Assembly: GCF_009733595.1 (NCBI RefSeq)
Contig: NZ_WOFH01000004.1
Location: 248,001-312,000, forward strand
DNA length: 64,000 nucleotides
From: Actinomadura litoris
Lineage (GTDB): Bacteria; Actinomycetota; Actinomycetes; Streptosporangiales; Streptosporangiaceae
Direction: 5' to 3'
The position numbers and the translations under genes were made by a program. Numbering within the stretch: the stretch's first letter is position 1; every line of letters starts with the position of its first letter. A model generated the notes under the pieces. The model was given only the letters and a program-made list of their open reading frames with translations, was not told the DNA's origin and searched no databases. Below, piece after piece: positions 43,159-51,517 of this stretch.

Positions 43159-43607
43159 GCGATGCCGCCGTCCAGCCGATCACCGTCCTGCTCGTCGAGG
43201 ACGACCCGGGCGACGAGCTGCTGACCCGCGAGGCGTTCGAGCACAACAAGGTCGGCAACTCCCTGCACGTCGCCCGCGACGGCGACGAGGCCCTGGACTT
43301 CCTCCACCGGCGCGGCCCGCACGCCGACGCGCCGCGTCCCGACCTGATCCTGCTGGACCTCAACCTGCCCAAGCGCGACGGCCGGGAGATCCTGGAGGAG
43401 GTCAAGTCCCACGCCGACCTCTCCGCCATACCGGTGGTCGTCCTGACCACCTCCGCGGCGGAGGAGGACATCCTGCGCAGCTATGCCCTGCACGCCAACG
43501 CCTACGTGACCAAGCCCGTCGACTTCGACCAGTTCATCAGCGCGGTCCGGCAGATCGACGACTTCTTCGTCACCGTCGTCCGCCTCCCCCACCGCGGGAC
43601 TCTCTGA
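43155..43607 (+). CDS. CheY-like (Rcp1-type) single-domain response regulator
   Basis: 150 residues, receiver only: VLLVEDDPGDELLTREAFEH, phospho-acceptor D68 (LILLDLNLPKRDG), T in VVLTTSAAEEDI and K in NAYVTKPVDFDQF. The element H-x-V-x-D-G-x-E-A-L-D-F-L is typical of Rcp1-like partners of phytochrome-type kinases. It has no output domain, so it probably relays phosphate from the upstream kinase to another protein, perhaps the PP2C-receiver. Coupled by ATGA to the kinase gene. Convergent with the STAS gene. Confidence 0.93.
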   Translation: MSDAAVQPITVLLVEDDPGDELLTREAFEHNKVGNSLHVARDGDEALDFLHRRGPHADAPRPDLILLDLNLPKRDGREILEEVKSHADLSAIPVVVLTTSAAEEDILRSYALHANAYVTKPVDFDQFISAVRQIDDFFVTVVRLPHRGTL

Positions 43608-43616
43608 AGGCGTCGG

Positions 43617-43652
43617 CGCCTCCTCGGTGGAGGCCGGACGGCGGGGGAGGCG
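43617..43652. terminator. Alternative hairpins between convergent genes
   Basis: CGCCTCC at 43617-43623 can pair with GGAGGCG at 43646-43652, or GCCTCC (43618-43623) with GGAGGC (43629-43634). It lies in the 61-base gap between the receiver gene (+) and the STAS gene (-), the expected place for a bidirectional terminator. Confidence 0.45.
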
Positions 43653-43668
43653 TCCTCTGAGGCGCGGC

Positions 43669-44028
43669 TCAGCTCGGGAGAGCCGACGCGACCTCGAAGA
43701 CCCGTTTCAGCCCGGTCGTCTCCAGCACCTGGGCGAACCGTTTGCGGGGCCGCAGCAGCACCAGCCTGCCGCCCTCGGCCCGGATCAGCTTGAGCGCGCG
43801 GATCAGCGAGTTCAGCCCGGAAGAGTCGCAGAACACCATGTCGGTCAGGTCCACCGCCACCTGCATCGGGTCGGCCCGCTCGATGGCGGCGGCGAGATGG
43901 GCGTTCAGAACGTCGGTGACGGTGAGGTCCACCTCGCCGACCACCGTGACCACCGTCCAGTCGCCCTGTTTGAGAACCTCGAACCTCGCGCCGGCCGGAC
44001 GACGATCCACCTGTGCCCCCGTGAGCAT
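43669..44028 (-). CDS. STAS-domain anti-anti-sigma factor
   Basis: 119 residues. SpoIIAA/RsbV fold: WTVVTVVGEVDLTVTDVLNA, VAVDLTDMVFCDSSGLNSLI and GRLVLLRPRKRFAQVLETTG. The phosphorylatable serine sits in D-S-S-G-L (S69 or S70). When dephosphorylated, for example by the PP2C-receiver protein encoded at 40178, such proteins sequester an anti-sigma kinase. No anti-sigma kinase or sigma-B-type gene is visible in the window, so those partners must lie elsewhere. Convergent with the receiver gene. Confidence 0.93.
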   Translation of the reverse strand: MLTGAQVDRRPAGARFEVLKQGDWTVVTVVGEVDLTVTDVLNAHLAAAIERADPMQVAVDLTDMVFCDSSGLNSLIRALKLIRAEGGRLVLLRPRKRFAQVLETTGLKRVFEVASALPS

Positions 44029-44319
44029 CGCAGACTTCTCCCTTCCACCCGAATGACCTTGCCGCCACTGCGGAGAATAAAAGAGCTTCCTGGGGTTTCT
44101 TCTCCTTTCGGCCGGTCGCGGTCACCACGTCGACCGGCCGGCACCGCCTCGCGGCGGCCGAACGCCGACCTGCCACAGGCGCGAGGCCGCACCTGTCGGG
44201 GCGAGGTCGCCGGCCGTCGCGGAGGCGCCCGTCGTGGCCCCGCTGGTTGGCGCGTCGCCTACGTCCGGCGCGGATCATGCCCCAGACTGGGCCGGGGTCC
44301 AGGTATTCGGGGGAATCAC

Positions 44320-45828
44320 ATGGGGACTCACGACCGTTCGCAGCCCGCGCTCCACTGGTTGTTCGGGGACCAGTTGGGCCCGCACTTCCTTCGGCCGAAC
44401 AGCGACATCGTCATGATCGAGTCGCGGGGGGTCTTCCGCCGACGGCGTTTTCACCGCGCCAAGGCGCATCTGATGCTGTCCGCGATGCGGCACCGCGCGG
44501 CCGAACTCGGTGACCGGGTGCGCTACGTCCAGGCCGACACCTACCGCGACGGCCTGGCCCAGGCCGTGGGGGACGCGAAGGTGACCGTCCACCACCCCAC
44601 CTCGCACGCCGCCCTCGGCTTCGTTCGGGGCCTGCGGCAGGTCGAGGTGCTGCCGCCGCGCGGGTTCCTCGTCCAGCCGGAGGCGTTCAGCCGATGGGCG
44701 GAGTCCGTTCGCGGCGGACGGTTGCGCATGGAGGACTTCTACCGGCGGGTGCGCCGGGAGCACGACCTGCTGATGGACGGCGACCGACCCGCGGGCGGGA
44801 GGTGGAACATGGATGCCGAGAACCGCGAGCCCCCGCCCAAGGACGCGGCCGCCCTGCCGGTGCCGCCCCCTTACCGGCCCCGGGAGGACGCCATCGACGA
44901 GCAGGTCAGGGCCGATCTGGACCGGTGGGAGCGGAGCGGGGACGTCGCGTTCGTCGGCCGGGACGGGCCGCGCCGCTTCCCCGCCGGCCGCGCCGAGGCC
45001 CGGCGGGCGCTGCGCGCGTTCGTGACCAGGCGGCTGCCCACCTTCGGCCGCTGGGAGGACGCGATGCTGGCCGGAGACTGGACGATGAGCCACAGCATGC
45101 TGTCGGCCTCCCTCAACCTCGGGCTGCTGGATCCGGCCGAGTGCGTCGAGGCCGCCGAAGCCGCCTACCGCGCGGGCGATGCTCCGCTCAACTCCGTCGA
45201 GGGCTACGTCCGGCAGGTCGCCGGATGGCGCGAGTACATGTGGAACCTCTACTGGTACCTCGGCCCCGGCTACCGCGACTCCAACGCCCTGGGGCACCGC
45301 GCGCCGGTACCGGGCTGGTTCGCGGACCTGGACGCCGACGCCGTCCAGGCGCGCTGCCTGTCGACCACCCTGGCACAGGTCCGCGACCGGGGCTGGGTCC
45401 ACCACATCCCCAGGCTGATGGTCCTGGGCAACCACGCCCTGCAGCGCGGCTGGGATCCGGCCGCGGTGACCGACTGGTTCCACCGCTGCTTCGTCGACGC
45501 CTACGACTGGGTGATGCTCACCAACGTCATCGGCATGTCCCAGTACGCCGACGGCGGCCGTGTCACCACCAAGCCGTACGCGTCCGGCGGCGCCTACATC
45601 AACACGATGAGCGACCTGTGCGGCCCCTGCGCCTACCGTCCCGCCGAACGCACCGGTGAGCGGGCCTGCCCCTACACCGCCGGCTACTGGGAGTTCGTCC
45701 ACCGCCACCGTGAACGGCTGGCGCACAACCACCGCACCGCCCGCGCCGTCAAGCAGCTTGAGCGCCTCGGCGATCTCGACGATGTGCTGCGGAACGCCCG
45801 GCGGCGCGACCCGGACGCGGCGCCCTGA
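44320..45828 (+). CDS. Iron-sulfur photolyase/cryptochrome (PhrB, FeS-BCP type)
   Basis: 502 residues from the ATG at 44320. N-terminal photolyase-related Rossmann domain: LHWLFGDQLGPHFLRPNSDI, SRGVFRRRRFHRAKAHLMLS. C-terminal FAD-binding helical domain: GRWEDAMLAGDWTMSHSMLS, NSVEGYVRQVAGWREYMW. Four cysteines, C346, C434, C437 and C450 (C-x-x-C then ACPYT), have the same spacing as the 4Fe-4S ligands of Agrobacterium PhrB. The protein would repair (6-4) photoproducts or sense blue light. It stands in front of the carotenoid genes, 112 bases before the cruF-like gene, consistent with joint light induction. Confidence 0.93.
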   Translation: MGTHDRSQPALHWLFGDQLGPHFLRPNSDIVMIESRGVFRRRRFHRAKAHLMLSAMRHRAAELGDRVRYVQADTYRDGLAQAVGDAKVTVHHPTSHAALGFVRGLRQVEVLPPRGFLVQPEAFSRWAESVRGGRLRMEDFYRRVRREHDLLMDGDRPAGGRWNMDAENREPPPKDAAALPVPPPYRPREDAIDEQVRADLDRWERSGDVAFVGRDGPRRFPAGRAEARRALRAFVTRRLPTFGRWEDAMLAGDWTMSHSMLSASLNLGLLDPAECVEAAEAAYRAGDAPLNSVEGYVRQVAGWREYMWNLYWYLGPGYRDSNALGHRAPVPGWFADLDADAVQARCLSTTLAQVRDRGWVHHIPRLMVLGNHALQRGWDPAAVTDWFHRCFVDAYDWVMLTNVIGMSQYADGGRVTTKPYASGGAYINTMSDLCGPCAYRPAERTGERACPYTAGYWEFVHRHRERLAHNHRTARAVKQLERLGDLDDVLRNARRRDPDAAP

Positions 45829-45940
45829 GCCCTGCGCGCGGAGTCATCGCACCAGCCGCACGGCCGCGGGCTGCCGCTGGTTCGCCGAGTTCTGCCGAAC
45901 GGATGCGTCCGCGGAGTCGCCGGGCTCCGAAGGAACTGGT

Positions 45941-46717
45941 GTGGGATACGTGCGGAGGAGTCGGGACGAAACGGCGCCGACGGCTCTGGGGGCGGCCGGG
46001 GCCGGGTTCCTGGCCGCGATGGTGGCCGCACAGGTCGCGTCGGGGGTGCGGGCGGAGCCGGTCCGTCTGACCAGCGTGGTCGTGGTGCTACTTGCGGCGA
46101 GCGCGGTGGCGTTCCTGGCGGCCCGGTGCGGACTTCGCCGGGCCTGCGGCGCCTTCCTCGCGGTGGCGGCCGCGGGGTACGCGGCCGAGTGGATCGGCGT
46201 GCGCACGGGTGTGCCGTTCGGGGAGTACGCCTACACGCCGGTGCTGAAGCCGCAGGTCGGCGGTGTGCCGATCGTCGTGGCGGTGGCCTGGGGCGGTATG
46301 GGGCTGGCGGCGCACGCGGTCGCGACGGCCCTGGCCCCGAGGCGCCGCGGGCGGCGGTGGGCGCTCGGAGCCGCGGCGCTGACGGCGTGGGATCTGTTCC
46401 TCGACCCGCAGATGCTGCGGCTGGGGTTGTGGACGTGGGCGGACGACGGTGCCTACCGGGGCGTACCGCTCAGCAACTTCGCCGGGTGGCTGCTGGTCTC
46501 CTTCCTGGTCATGGTGGTGATCGATGTGGTGGTCGGGCAGGGGTCCGCGGGCGTGTCCCGGGGGCTCGTCGCGCTGTACGCCGTGATGGCGGCGATGGAG
46601 ACGCTGGCGTTCGCGGCGGTGTTCGAGCCGCGGGACGTGGTCGTGGCGGCGGTCGGGGGCGTGTCGATGGGGGCGTTCGCCGTCCTGGCGTGGAGGCGGC
46701 GGGCGTGGCAGAGGTGA
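45941..46717 (+). CDS. cruF: CruF-like carotenoid 1,2-hydratase (DUF422)
   Basis: 258 residues from a GTG with AAGGA about 6 bases upstream. About seven membrane helices with the DUF422 signatures AAEWIGVRTGVPFGEYAYTP, VPIVVAVAWGGMGLAAHAVA, LTAWDLFLDPQM and YRGVPLSNFAGWLL. The acidic residues in AAEWIG, FGEY and WDLFLDP are typical of this hydratase, which adds water to the psi end group of an acyclic carotenoid. The 3' end overlaps the next gene by 13 bases. Regiochemistry (1' versus 1) cannot be deduced. Confidence 0.88.
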   Translation: MGYVRRSRDETAPTALGAAGAGFLAAMVAAQVASGVRAEPVRLTSVVVVLLAASAVAFLAARCGLRRACGAFLAVAAAGYAAEWIGVRTGVPFGEYAYTPVLKPQVGGVPIVVAVAWGGMGLAAHAVATALAPRRRGRRWALGAAALTAWDLFLDPQMLRLGLWTWADDGAYRGVPLSNFAGWLLVSFLVMVVIDVVVGQGSAGVSRGLVALYAVMAAMETLAFAAVFEPRDVVVAAVGGVSMGAFAVLAWRRRAWQR

Positions 46718-48171
46718 TCGTCGTCGGCGGCGGCGTCGGCGGGATGGTCTCCGCGCTGCTGCTCGCGCGGAACGGGCACGAGGTCCGGTTGTTCGAACGG
46801 CTCGACCGGCTCGGCGGGAAGCTCGCGGAGCACGAGCGGGAGGGATTCGTGTTCTCGCTCGGACCGTCGCTGCTGACCATGCCCGGCCTGTTCAGGGAGC
46901 TGGGCGTCGGGTGCGCGATGGTCGAGCCGGAGGAGTTGTGCCGGTACCGCTTCGCTGACGGGTCGCGCCTCCGCGCGTTGCGCGATCCGGCGCGGATGGA
47001 GGAGCAGGTCGAATCGCTGGCTCCGGGGCAGGGGCCCGCCTGGCGGGCCTTCCACGGCTGGGCGCGGGAGTGCCTCGCGGCGTCCCGGCGGACGTTCTTC
47101 ACCGGGCCGCTGGGCCGCCGGCCCGAGCAGGCCAGGCTCGGTGACCTGCTCGCCGTCGCCCCGGGCCGGACGCTGGACGGGCTGGCGCGGCGCTTCTTCA
47201 CCGACCCGAGGCTGCGCCAGTACGTGGGCCGGTACGCCACGTACGCGGGGTCGAACCCGTACCGGGCACCGGCCGCGCTCGGCTGTGTCCCGGCGATCGA
47301 GCACGGGGAGGGCGGCTGGTACGTGCCGGGCGGGCTGCCGCGGATCGCCGCGGAACTCGGCGGGCTCCTGGCGGCGGCGGGCGTCGAGGTGCACCTCGGC
47401 GCCGAGGTGGCCGAGGTGATCGCCGACCGTGCCGCCGTGTCCGGCGTACGGCTGGCCTCGGGGGAGCGGGTGGGCGCGGACGCGGTGGTGGTCAACGCCG
47501 ACGCGGCGGCGCTCTACGGCCGGCTGCTGCCGGACCGGCGCAGGCTGCGCCGGATCGCGGGGCTCGGCCTGTCGTCGTCGGTGCTGTTGCTGCTGGCCGG
47601 TGTGGAGGGCCGGACGGAGGGGCTGCCGCACCACTCCGTCGTCTTCTCGGCCGACTACCGGCGGGAGTTCGACGACATCTTCCGGCACCGGAGACCGGCG
47701 CTGGACCCCACCGTCTACATCGGCTGCACGGCGGTGGACGACCCGACGCAGGCGCCCTCCGGGGCCGAGAACTGGACGATGCTGGTCAACGTCCCGGCCG
47801 GGGACCCGGGCCGGTGGCCGATGCCGGTCGAGTCCTACCGGGACCTGGTGCTGGAGCGCCTGGCGCGGCGCGGGCACGACCTGTCGGGACGCCTGCGGTT
47901 CGTGGACCTGTTCACGCCGGCGGACCTGCGTGACCGGTACGGGGCCTGGGGCGGGGCGGTCTACGGCAGCGCCTACGGGGGCCGCCTCGCGCCGTTGCGC
48001 AGGCCCGGGAACCGGGGCCCCCGGCGCGGGTTGTACCTGGTGGGCGGCTCGGCGCATCCCGGCGGCGGGCTCCCGCTGGTCGCGATGGGCGGGCGGATCG
48101 TCGCCTCCCTCGTCGAGGAGGACTTCGGCCGCGCGCACCGTTCCGCCCGTCCGTGGGAGGCGACGGCATGA
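46705..48171 (+). CDS. CrtI/CrtD-family carotenoid desaturase or oxidase
   Basis: 488 residues from a GTG inside the end of the cruF-like gene. The N-terminal FAD loop VIVVGGGVGGMVSALLLARN is intact; RLGGKLAEHEREGFVFSLGP follows, and the C-terminal GGSAHPGGGLPLVAMGGRIV is the carotenoid-desaturase FAD signature. A true CrtI is encoded at 52420, so this second copy more likely performs a later step such as 3,4-desaturation (CrtD) of the hydrated carotenoid, as in clusters where CruF and CrtD occur together. Its coupling to the hydratase and glycosyltransferase supports a late step. Confidence 0.85.
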   Translation: MAEVIVVGGGVGGMVSALLLARNGHEVRLFERLDRLGGKLAEHEREGFVFSLGPSLLTMPGLFRELGVGCAMVEPEELCRYRFADGSRLRALRDPARMEEQVESLAPGQGPAWRAFHGWARECLAASRRTFFTGPLGRRPEQARLGDLLAVAPGRTLDGLARRFFTDPRLRQYVGRYATYAGSNPYRAPAALGCVPAIEHGEGGWYVPGGLPRIAAELGGLLAAAGVEVHLGAEVAEVIADRAAVSGVRLASGERVGADAVVVNADAAALYGRLLPDRRRLRRIAGLGLSSSVLLLLAGVEGRTEGLPHHSVVFSADYRREFDDIFRHRRPALDPTVYIGCTAVDDPTQAPSGAENWTMLVNVPAGDPGRWPMPVESYRDLVLERLARRGHDLSGRLRFVDLFTPADLRDRYGAWGGAVYGSAYGGRLAPLRRPGNRGPRRGLYLVGGSAHPGGGLPLVAMGGRIVASLVEEDFGRAHRSARPWEATA

Positions 48172-49295
48172 TCGGGCCCCTGACCATCGCGCAGGCGGCC
48201 GCCGCCGGGGTCGTGGCGGCAAGGCTCGCCCGGGGGCGCGACCGCCCGGCGCCGCTGGCGCCCGGGGTCTCCGGACCGCCGCGGGAGGCGGTGTCGGTGG
48301 TGATCCCGGCCCGCGACGAGGAGTCCCGCATCGAGGACTGCGTCGCGCCGCTGCTCGCCGACCCGGCGGTCAGCGAGGTCATCGTCGTGGACGACGAGTC
48401 CGGCGACGGCACCGCGCGGCTCGCGAAGAGCCTGGGCGCCGTCGTCGTCACCGGCGCGCCGCCGCCGGACGGGTGGGTCGGCAAGCAGTGGGCGCTGCAC
48501 CAGGGCGTGCGCACGGCGGCCGGGCCGATCGTGGTCCTGCTGGACGCCGACACCCGTCCCAAGCCGGGGCTGTGCTCGGAGCTGGCGGCGTTGCTGGACT
48601 CCCACGACCTGGTGAGCGCGGGGCCGAGATTCATCTGCGGCGGCGCGTCCGAGCAGGCACTGCACGCGTCGCTGCTGGCCACGCTCGTCTACCGGTTCGG
48701 TCCCCCCGGGCCACCCGCACGGGACCCGGACCGGCTGCTCGTCAACGGCCAGTGCCTGGCCTTCCGGAAGGCGCGGATGGTGGAGGCCGACGGTTTCGCT
48801 CGGGTCCGCCGCCACCTGACCGACGACGTGGCGCTCGGGCGGATGCTCGCGCGCGACGGCTGGCGGATCGCCTTCCGGGACGCGGGAGCCCTGCTGGAGG
48901 TGGACATGCACGAGTCGGCCGCCGGCGTGTGGCGCGACTGGGGCCGCTCGATCGGGCTGCGGGACGTGACCTCGGTGCCCCGCCTGGCGGGCGACCTGGG
49001 CGTGGTCTGGCTGACCGCCGCGCTGCCCGTCCTGCGGCTGGCGGCGGGGCGCCCCACCGCGCTCGATCTCGGCCTCCTGACGCAGCGGTTCCTTCTCGTG
49101 GCCGCGCTGCGCGGGAGCTACGCGCGCCCCGGGCCGGGCCTGGCGGCGTCTCCGCTGCTGGACGCGGTCGCGGCCGTCCGGCTGACGTGGTCGGTGCTGG
49201 CGCCGCCGCGCACCTGGCGTGGTCGCGGCTACGGCCGCGCGGCGGTCAGGCCCGGCGGCCGGCCAGCGCGGCCTGCCCGAAACGCAGCCCGATGA
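48168..49295 (+). CDS. Family-2 glycosyltransferase, CruG-like
   Basis: 375 residues, ATGA-coupled to the desaturase gene. GT-A fold: SVVIPARDEESRIEDCVAPL, VIVVDDESGDGTARLAKSLG (nucleotide site), VVLLDADTRPKPG (the metal-binding D-x-D) and LTDDVALGRMLARDGWRIAF (catalytic Asp). Membrane segments lie in the C-terminal third. CruG-type enzymes glycosylate the hydroxyl made by CruF, and the order cruF - desaturase - glycosyltransferase supports that role. The 3' end overlaps the convergent plsY gene by 50 bases. The sugar is unknown. Confidence 0.85.
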   Translation: MIGPLTIAQAAAAGVVAARLARGRDRPAPLAPGVSGPPREAVSVVIPARDEESRIEDCVAPLLADPAVSEVIVVDDESGDGTARLAKSLGAVVVTGAPPPDGWVGKQWALHQGVRTAAGPIVVLLDADTRPKPGLCSELAALLDSHDLVSAGPRFICGGASEQALHASLLATLVYRFGPPGPPARDPDRLLVNGQCLAFRKARMVEADGFARVRRHLTDDVALGRMLARDGWRIAFRDAGALLEVDMHESAAGVWRDWGRSIGLRDVTSVPRLAGDLGVVWLTAALPVLRLAAGRPTALDLGLLTQRFLLVAALRGSYARPGPGLAASPLLDAVAAVRLTWSVLAPPRTWRGRGYGRAAVRPGGRPARPARNAAR

Positions 49296-49842
49296 GGCAC
49301 ATCAGCGCCCCGGTGCCCGCGACCTGCTCGACCGGCGCGAAGAGCAGTTGCAGCACCGGCAGGGAGAACACCGCCAGGCGGGTGCCCCACGCGAACGAGC
49401 GGAGCGCCGTCCCGCCAATGGCGAGGAGGGCGAGGCCGAGCGCGAACGCCGGCGGGCAGATCACGGCGAACCCGCCGGCGAACGCCAGGACGGAGCGGCC
49501 GCCCCGCCACCCGGCGAACACCGGCCAGGAGTGCCCTGCCATCGCCGCGGCCACCGCGGCGTACACCGGCACGACGCTCGCGCCGTCCGGCACGCCCAGG
49601 GCGCCCGTCTCGGCGCCGCTCACCAGCAGCCCCACCAGTCCGGCGGCGGTCCCCTTGAGCATGTCGCCGGCGAAGACGGGCACGGCGGCCTTCCAGCCGA
49701 GCCGTTCCATCATGTTCCAGAAGCCGGGGTTGCGGTCGCCGACGTCGCGCGGGTCGAAGCCGTGCGCGCGTCCGACGAGCACCGCGACCGGCACCGAGCC
49801 GAGCAGGTAGCCGCCGATGACCGCCACGAGCACGGGGATCAT
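49246..49842 (-). CDS. plsY: PlsY-type acyl-phosphate acyltransferase
   Basis: 198 residues, a polytopic membrane protein. PlsY motif 1 VIGGYLLGSVPVAVLVGRAH and the modified phosphate loop DVGDRNPGFWNMMERLGWKA (normally S-G-N-x-G-A-T-N) are recognisable, then AGDMLKG and AGHSWPVFAGWRGGRSV (motif 2). Deviations in the loop (S-G to G-D, A-T-N to F-W-N) are notable. PlsY moves an acyl group from acyl-phosphate to glycerol 3-phosphate. Here it lies head to head with crtA, starts overlapping by 26 bases, and acyl-phosphate synthase plsX is nearby, so the acceptor may differ (for example a carotenoid glycoside). Confidence 0.85.
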   Translation of the reverse strand: MIPVLVAVIGGYLLGSVPVAVLVGRAHGFDPRDVGDRNPGFWNMMERLGWKAAVPVFAGDMLKGTAAGLVGLLVSGAETGALGVPDGASVVPVYAAVAAAMAGHSWPVFAGWRGGRSVLAFAGGFAVICPPAFALGLALLAIGGTALRSFAWGTRLAVFSLPVLQLLFAPVEQVAGTGALMCLIGLRFGQAALAGRRA

Positions 49843-50536
49843 CGCCTCATTTCACCTCATCAGATACGCGGGGCTGGACGCGATGCGGCACATGGCGTTC
49901 GACCGTCCGGTGCTGCGCGGCACCGGCGGGCTGCGGTTCTGGCGGCTCCTCGGCACGGGGAAGGGCCGGTCCATGAGCCTGGGCGCCGACCTGCGCCGCT
50001 GGGCGATGTTCGCGGTGTGGGACGGGGAGCCCGCGCTGGAGCGCTTCCTTGAGCGCTCGCCGGTGGCGGCGCGCTGGCGGGAGGATTCCGCGGAGGCGTG
50101 GCACGTCCGCCTCGCGCCGCTGTGTTCCCGCGGCGGCTGGGGCGGGGCCGACCCGCTCGCCGCGGCGGCGGCCGCCCCGCGTGCGGCGCCGTCCGGGCCG
50201 GTGGCCGTGCTGACCAGGGCGTCGATCCGCCCGCGGCGGCTGGTGCGGTTCTACCGCTCGGTCCCCGACGTCGACCGCCTGCTGCGCCGCCAGGACGGGT
50301 GCCTCGCCTCGGTCGGCGCGGGGGAGTGGCCGCTGGCCCGGCAGGCGACCTTCTCGCTGTGGGAGGGCGCGCCCGCCGTCGAACGCTTCGCCTATCGAAC
50401 CTCCGCGCACCGCGAGGTCATCGGGCGCGTCCGGCGCGAAGGCTGGTACAGCGAGGAGTTGTTCGCGCGTTTCGTCCCGTTCGGGAGCCAGGGCACGTGG
50501 GACGGCCACGATCCGCTGCGTCCCGTCCGGGCCTGA
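49817..50536 (+). CDS. crtA: CrtA-like spheroidene monooxygenase
   Basis: 239 residues. The core SFHLIRYAGLDAMRHMAFDR, RFWRLLGTGKGRSMSLGADL, RRWAMFAVWDGEPALERFLE and QATFSLWEGAPAVERFAYRT has the repeated dimeric alpha-beta (ferredoxin-like) modules of CrtA, with the RxSxRP-like turn (TRASIRPRRLVRFYRSVP) between them. CrtA inserts a keto group into acyclic carotenoids (spheroidene to spheroidenone). The start at 49817 lies within plsY on the opposite strand. It indicates an acyclic, ketolated product. Convergent with plsX (5-base gap). Confidence 0.87.
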   Translation: MTATSTGIIASFHLIRYAGLDAMRHMAFDRPVLRGTGGLRFWRLLGTGKGRSMSLGADLRRWAMFAVWDGEPALERFLERSPVAARWREDSAEAWHVRLAPLCSRGGWGGADPLAAAAAAPRAAPSGPVAVLTRASIRPRRLVRFYRSVPDVDRLLRRQDGCLASVGAGEWPLARQATFSLWEGAPAVERFAYRTSAHREVIGRVRREGWYSEELFARFVPFGSQGTWDGHDPLRPVRA

Positions 50537-50541
50537 TCCGT

Positions 50542-51516
50542 TCACGTGGTCGATCCCGCGGGGCGATGGCCGTTCACCGCGGTCGGCGCCTCCCCGGCGG
50601 CCAGGTCGCGCGCCACCGCGCACGCGCGGGCGATGGCGGCCGCGTCGGACGCGCCGTGCGCGACGACGACCGTCCCGGCCAACCCCAGCAGCGCGGCGCC
50701 CCCGTGGGTCTCGGCCGCGTAGAGGCGCGCGACCTCCTCCAGCACGCCCGGGTCGCTGGTCCCGGCGCGGACCGCCAGCGCGCGGACGGCGCGGACGCAG
50801 CCCTCGATGTTCTTCAGCACGATGTTGCCGGTGAACCCGTCGGTCACGACCACGTCGACGGTGCCCGCGAGCACGTCGTGGCCCTCGACGTTGCCGTGGA
50901 AGCGGACCGGCAGGTCTGGGAGGAGCCGGGCGGCGTCCACGACGAGGCGGTTCCCCTTGCCCGGCTCGGAGCCGATGGACAGCAGGCCGACCGCCGGGTC
51001 GCGGACGCCGAGGACGTCGCGCGCGTAGGCGGCGCCCAGCGTCGCGAACTGCGCGAGCATCTCCGCCGTGGGGTCAGCGGTCCCGCCCGCGTCGACCAGC
51101 ACGGTGGACCCGGACGTGGTCGGAAGCGCCACGGCCAGCGCCGGGCGGCGCACCCCCTCGCGCCGCCCGAAGGCGCGGACCGCGCAGGCCACCACCGCGC
51201 CGCTGGACCCCGCCGAGACGAACGGGAGCCCTTCCCGCCTGGCCAGCTCGCAGCCCACCATCAGGCTCGACCCCTGCCGGGAGGCGGTGTTGCCGCCCCG
51301 CTCCGCCATGGGGACGACCTCGTCGGCGTGCCGCACCTCCACCCCCTCGGCGGCGCCGTACCGCCGCAACCACCGCCGGATCTCGCCGTCCCGCCCGACC
51401 AGGACCACCCGCACCCCGTGCTCGCGGTAGGCCGCCAGCGCCCCCGGCACCGTTTCGGCCGGCCCGTGGTCGCCGCCCATCGCGTCCAGCACGACCCGCG
51501 GCCGTCGCCCGGCCAT
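50542..51516 (-). CDS. plsX: PlsX-type phosphate acyltransferase in carotenoid operon
   Basis: 324 residues. PlsX landmarks: VVLDAMGGDHGPAETVPGAL at the start, then VSAGSSGAVVACAVRAFGR, VLLSIGSEPGKGNRLV-like strands, NVEGHDVLAGTVDVVVTDGF and TGNIVLKNIEG. It makes acyl-phosphate from acyl-ACP. The start lies one base after the crtB stop, so it is the third gene of crtI-crtB-plsX, unlike the usual plsX-fabD-acpP or rpmF setting. That strongly links acyl-phosphate supply to carotenoid formation. The genome probably has another plsX for phospholipid synthesis. Confidence 0.92.
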   Translation of the reverse strand: MAGRRPRVVLDAMGGDHGPAETVPGALAAYREHGVRVVLVGRDGEIRRWLRRYGAAEGVEVRHADEVVPMAERGGNTASRQGSSLMVGCELARREGLPFVSAGSSGAVVACAVRAFGRREGVRRPALAVALPTTSGSTVLVDAGGTADPTAEMLAQFATLGAAYARDVLGVRDPAVGLLSIGSEPGKGNRLVVDAARLLPDLPVRFHGNVEGHDVLAGTVDVVVTDGFTGNIVLKNIEGCVRAVRALAVRAGTSDPGVLEEVARLYAAETHGGAALLGLAGTVVVAHGASDAAAIARACAVARDLAAGEAPTAVNGHRPAGSTT

Positions 51517-51517
51517 G

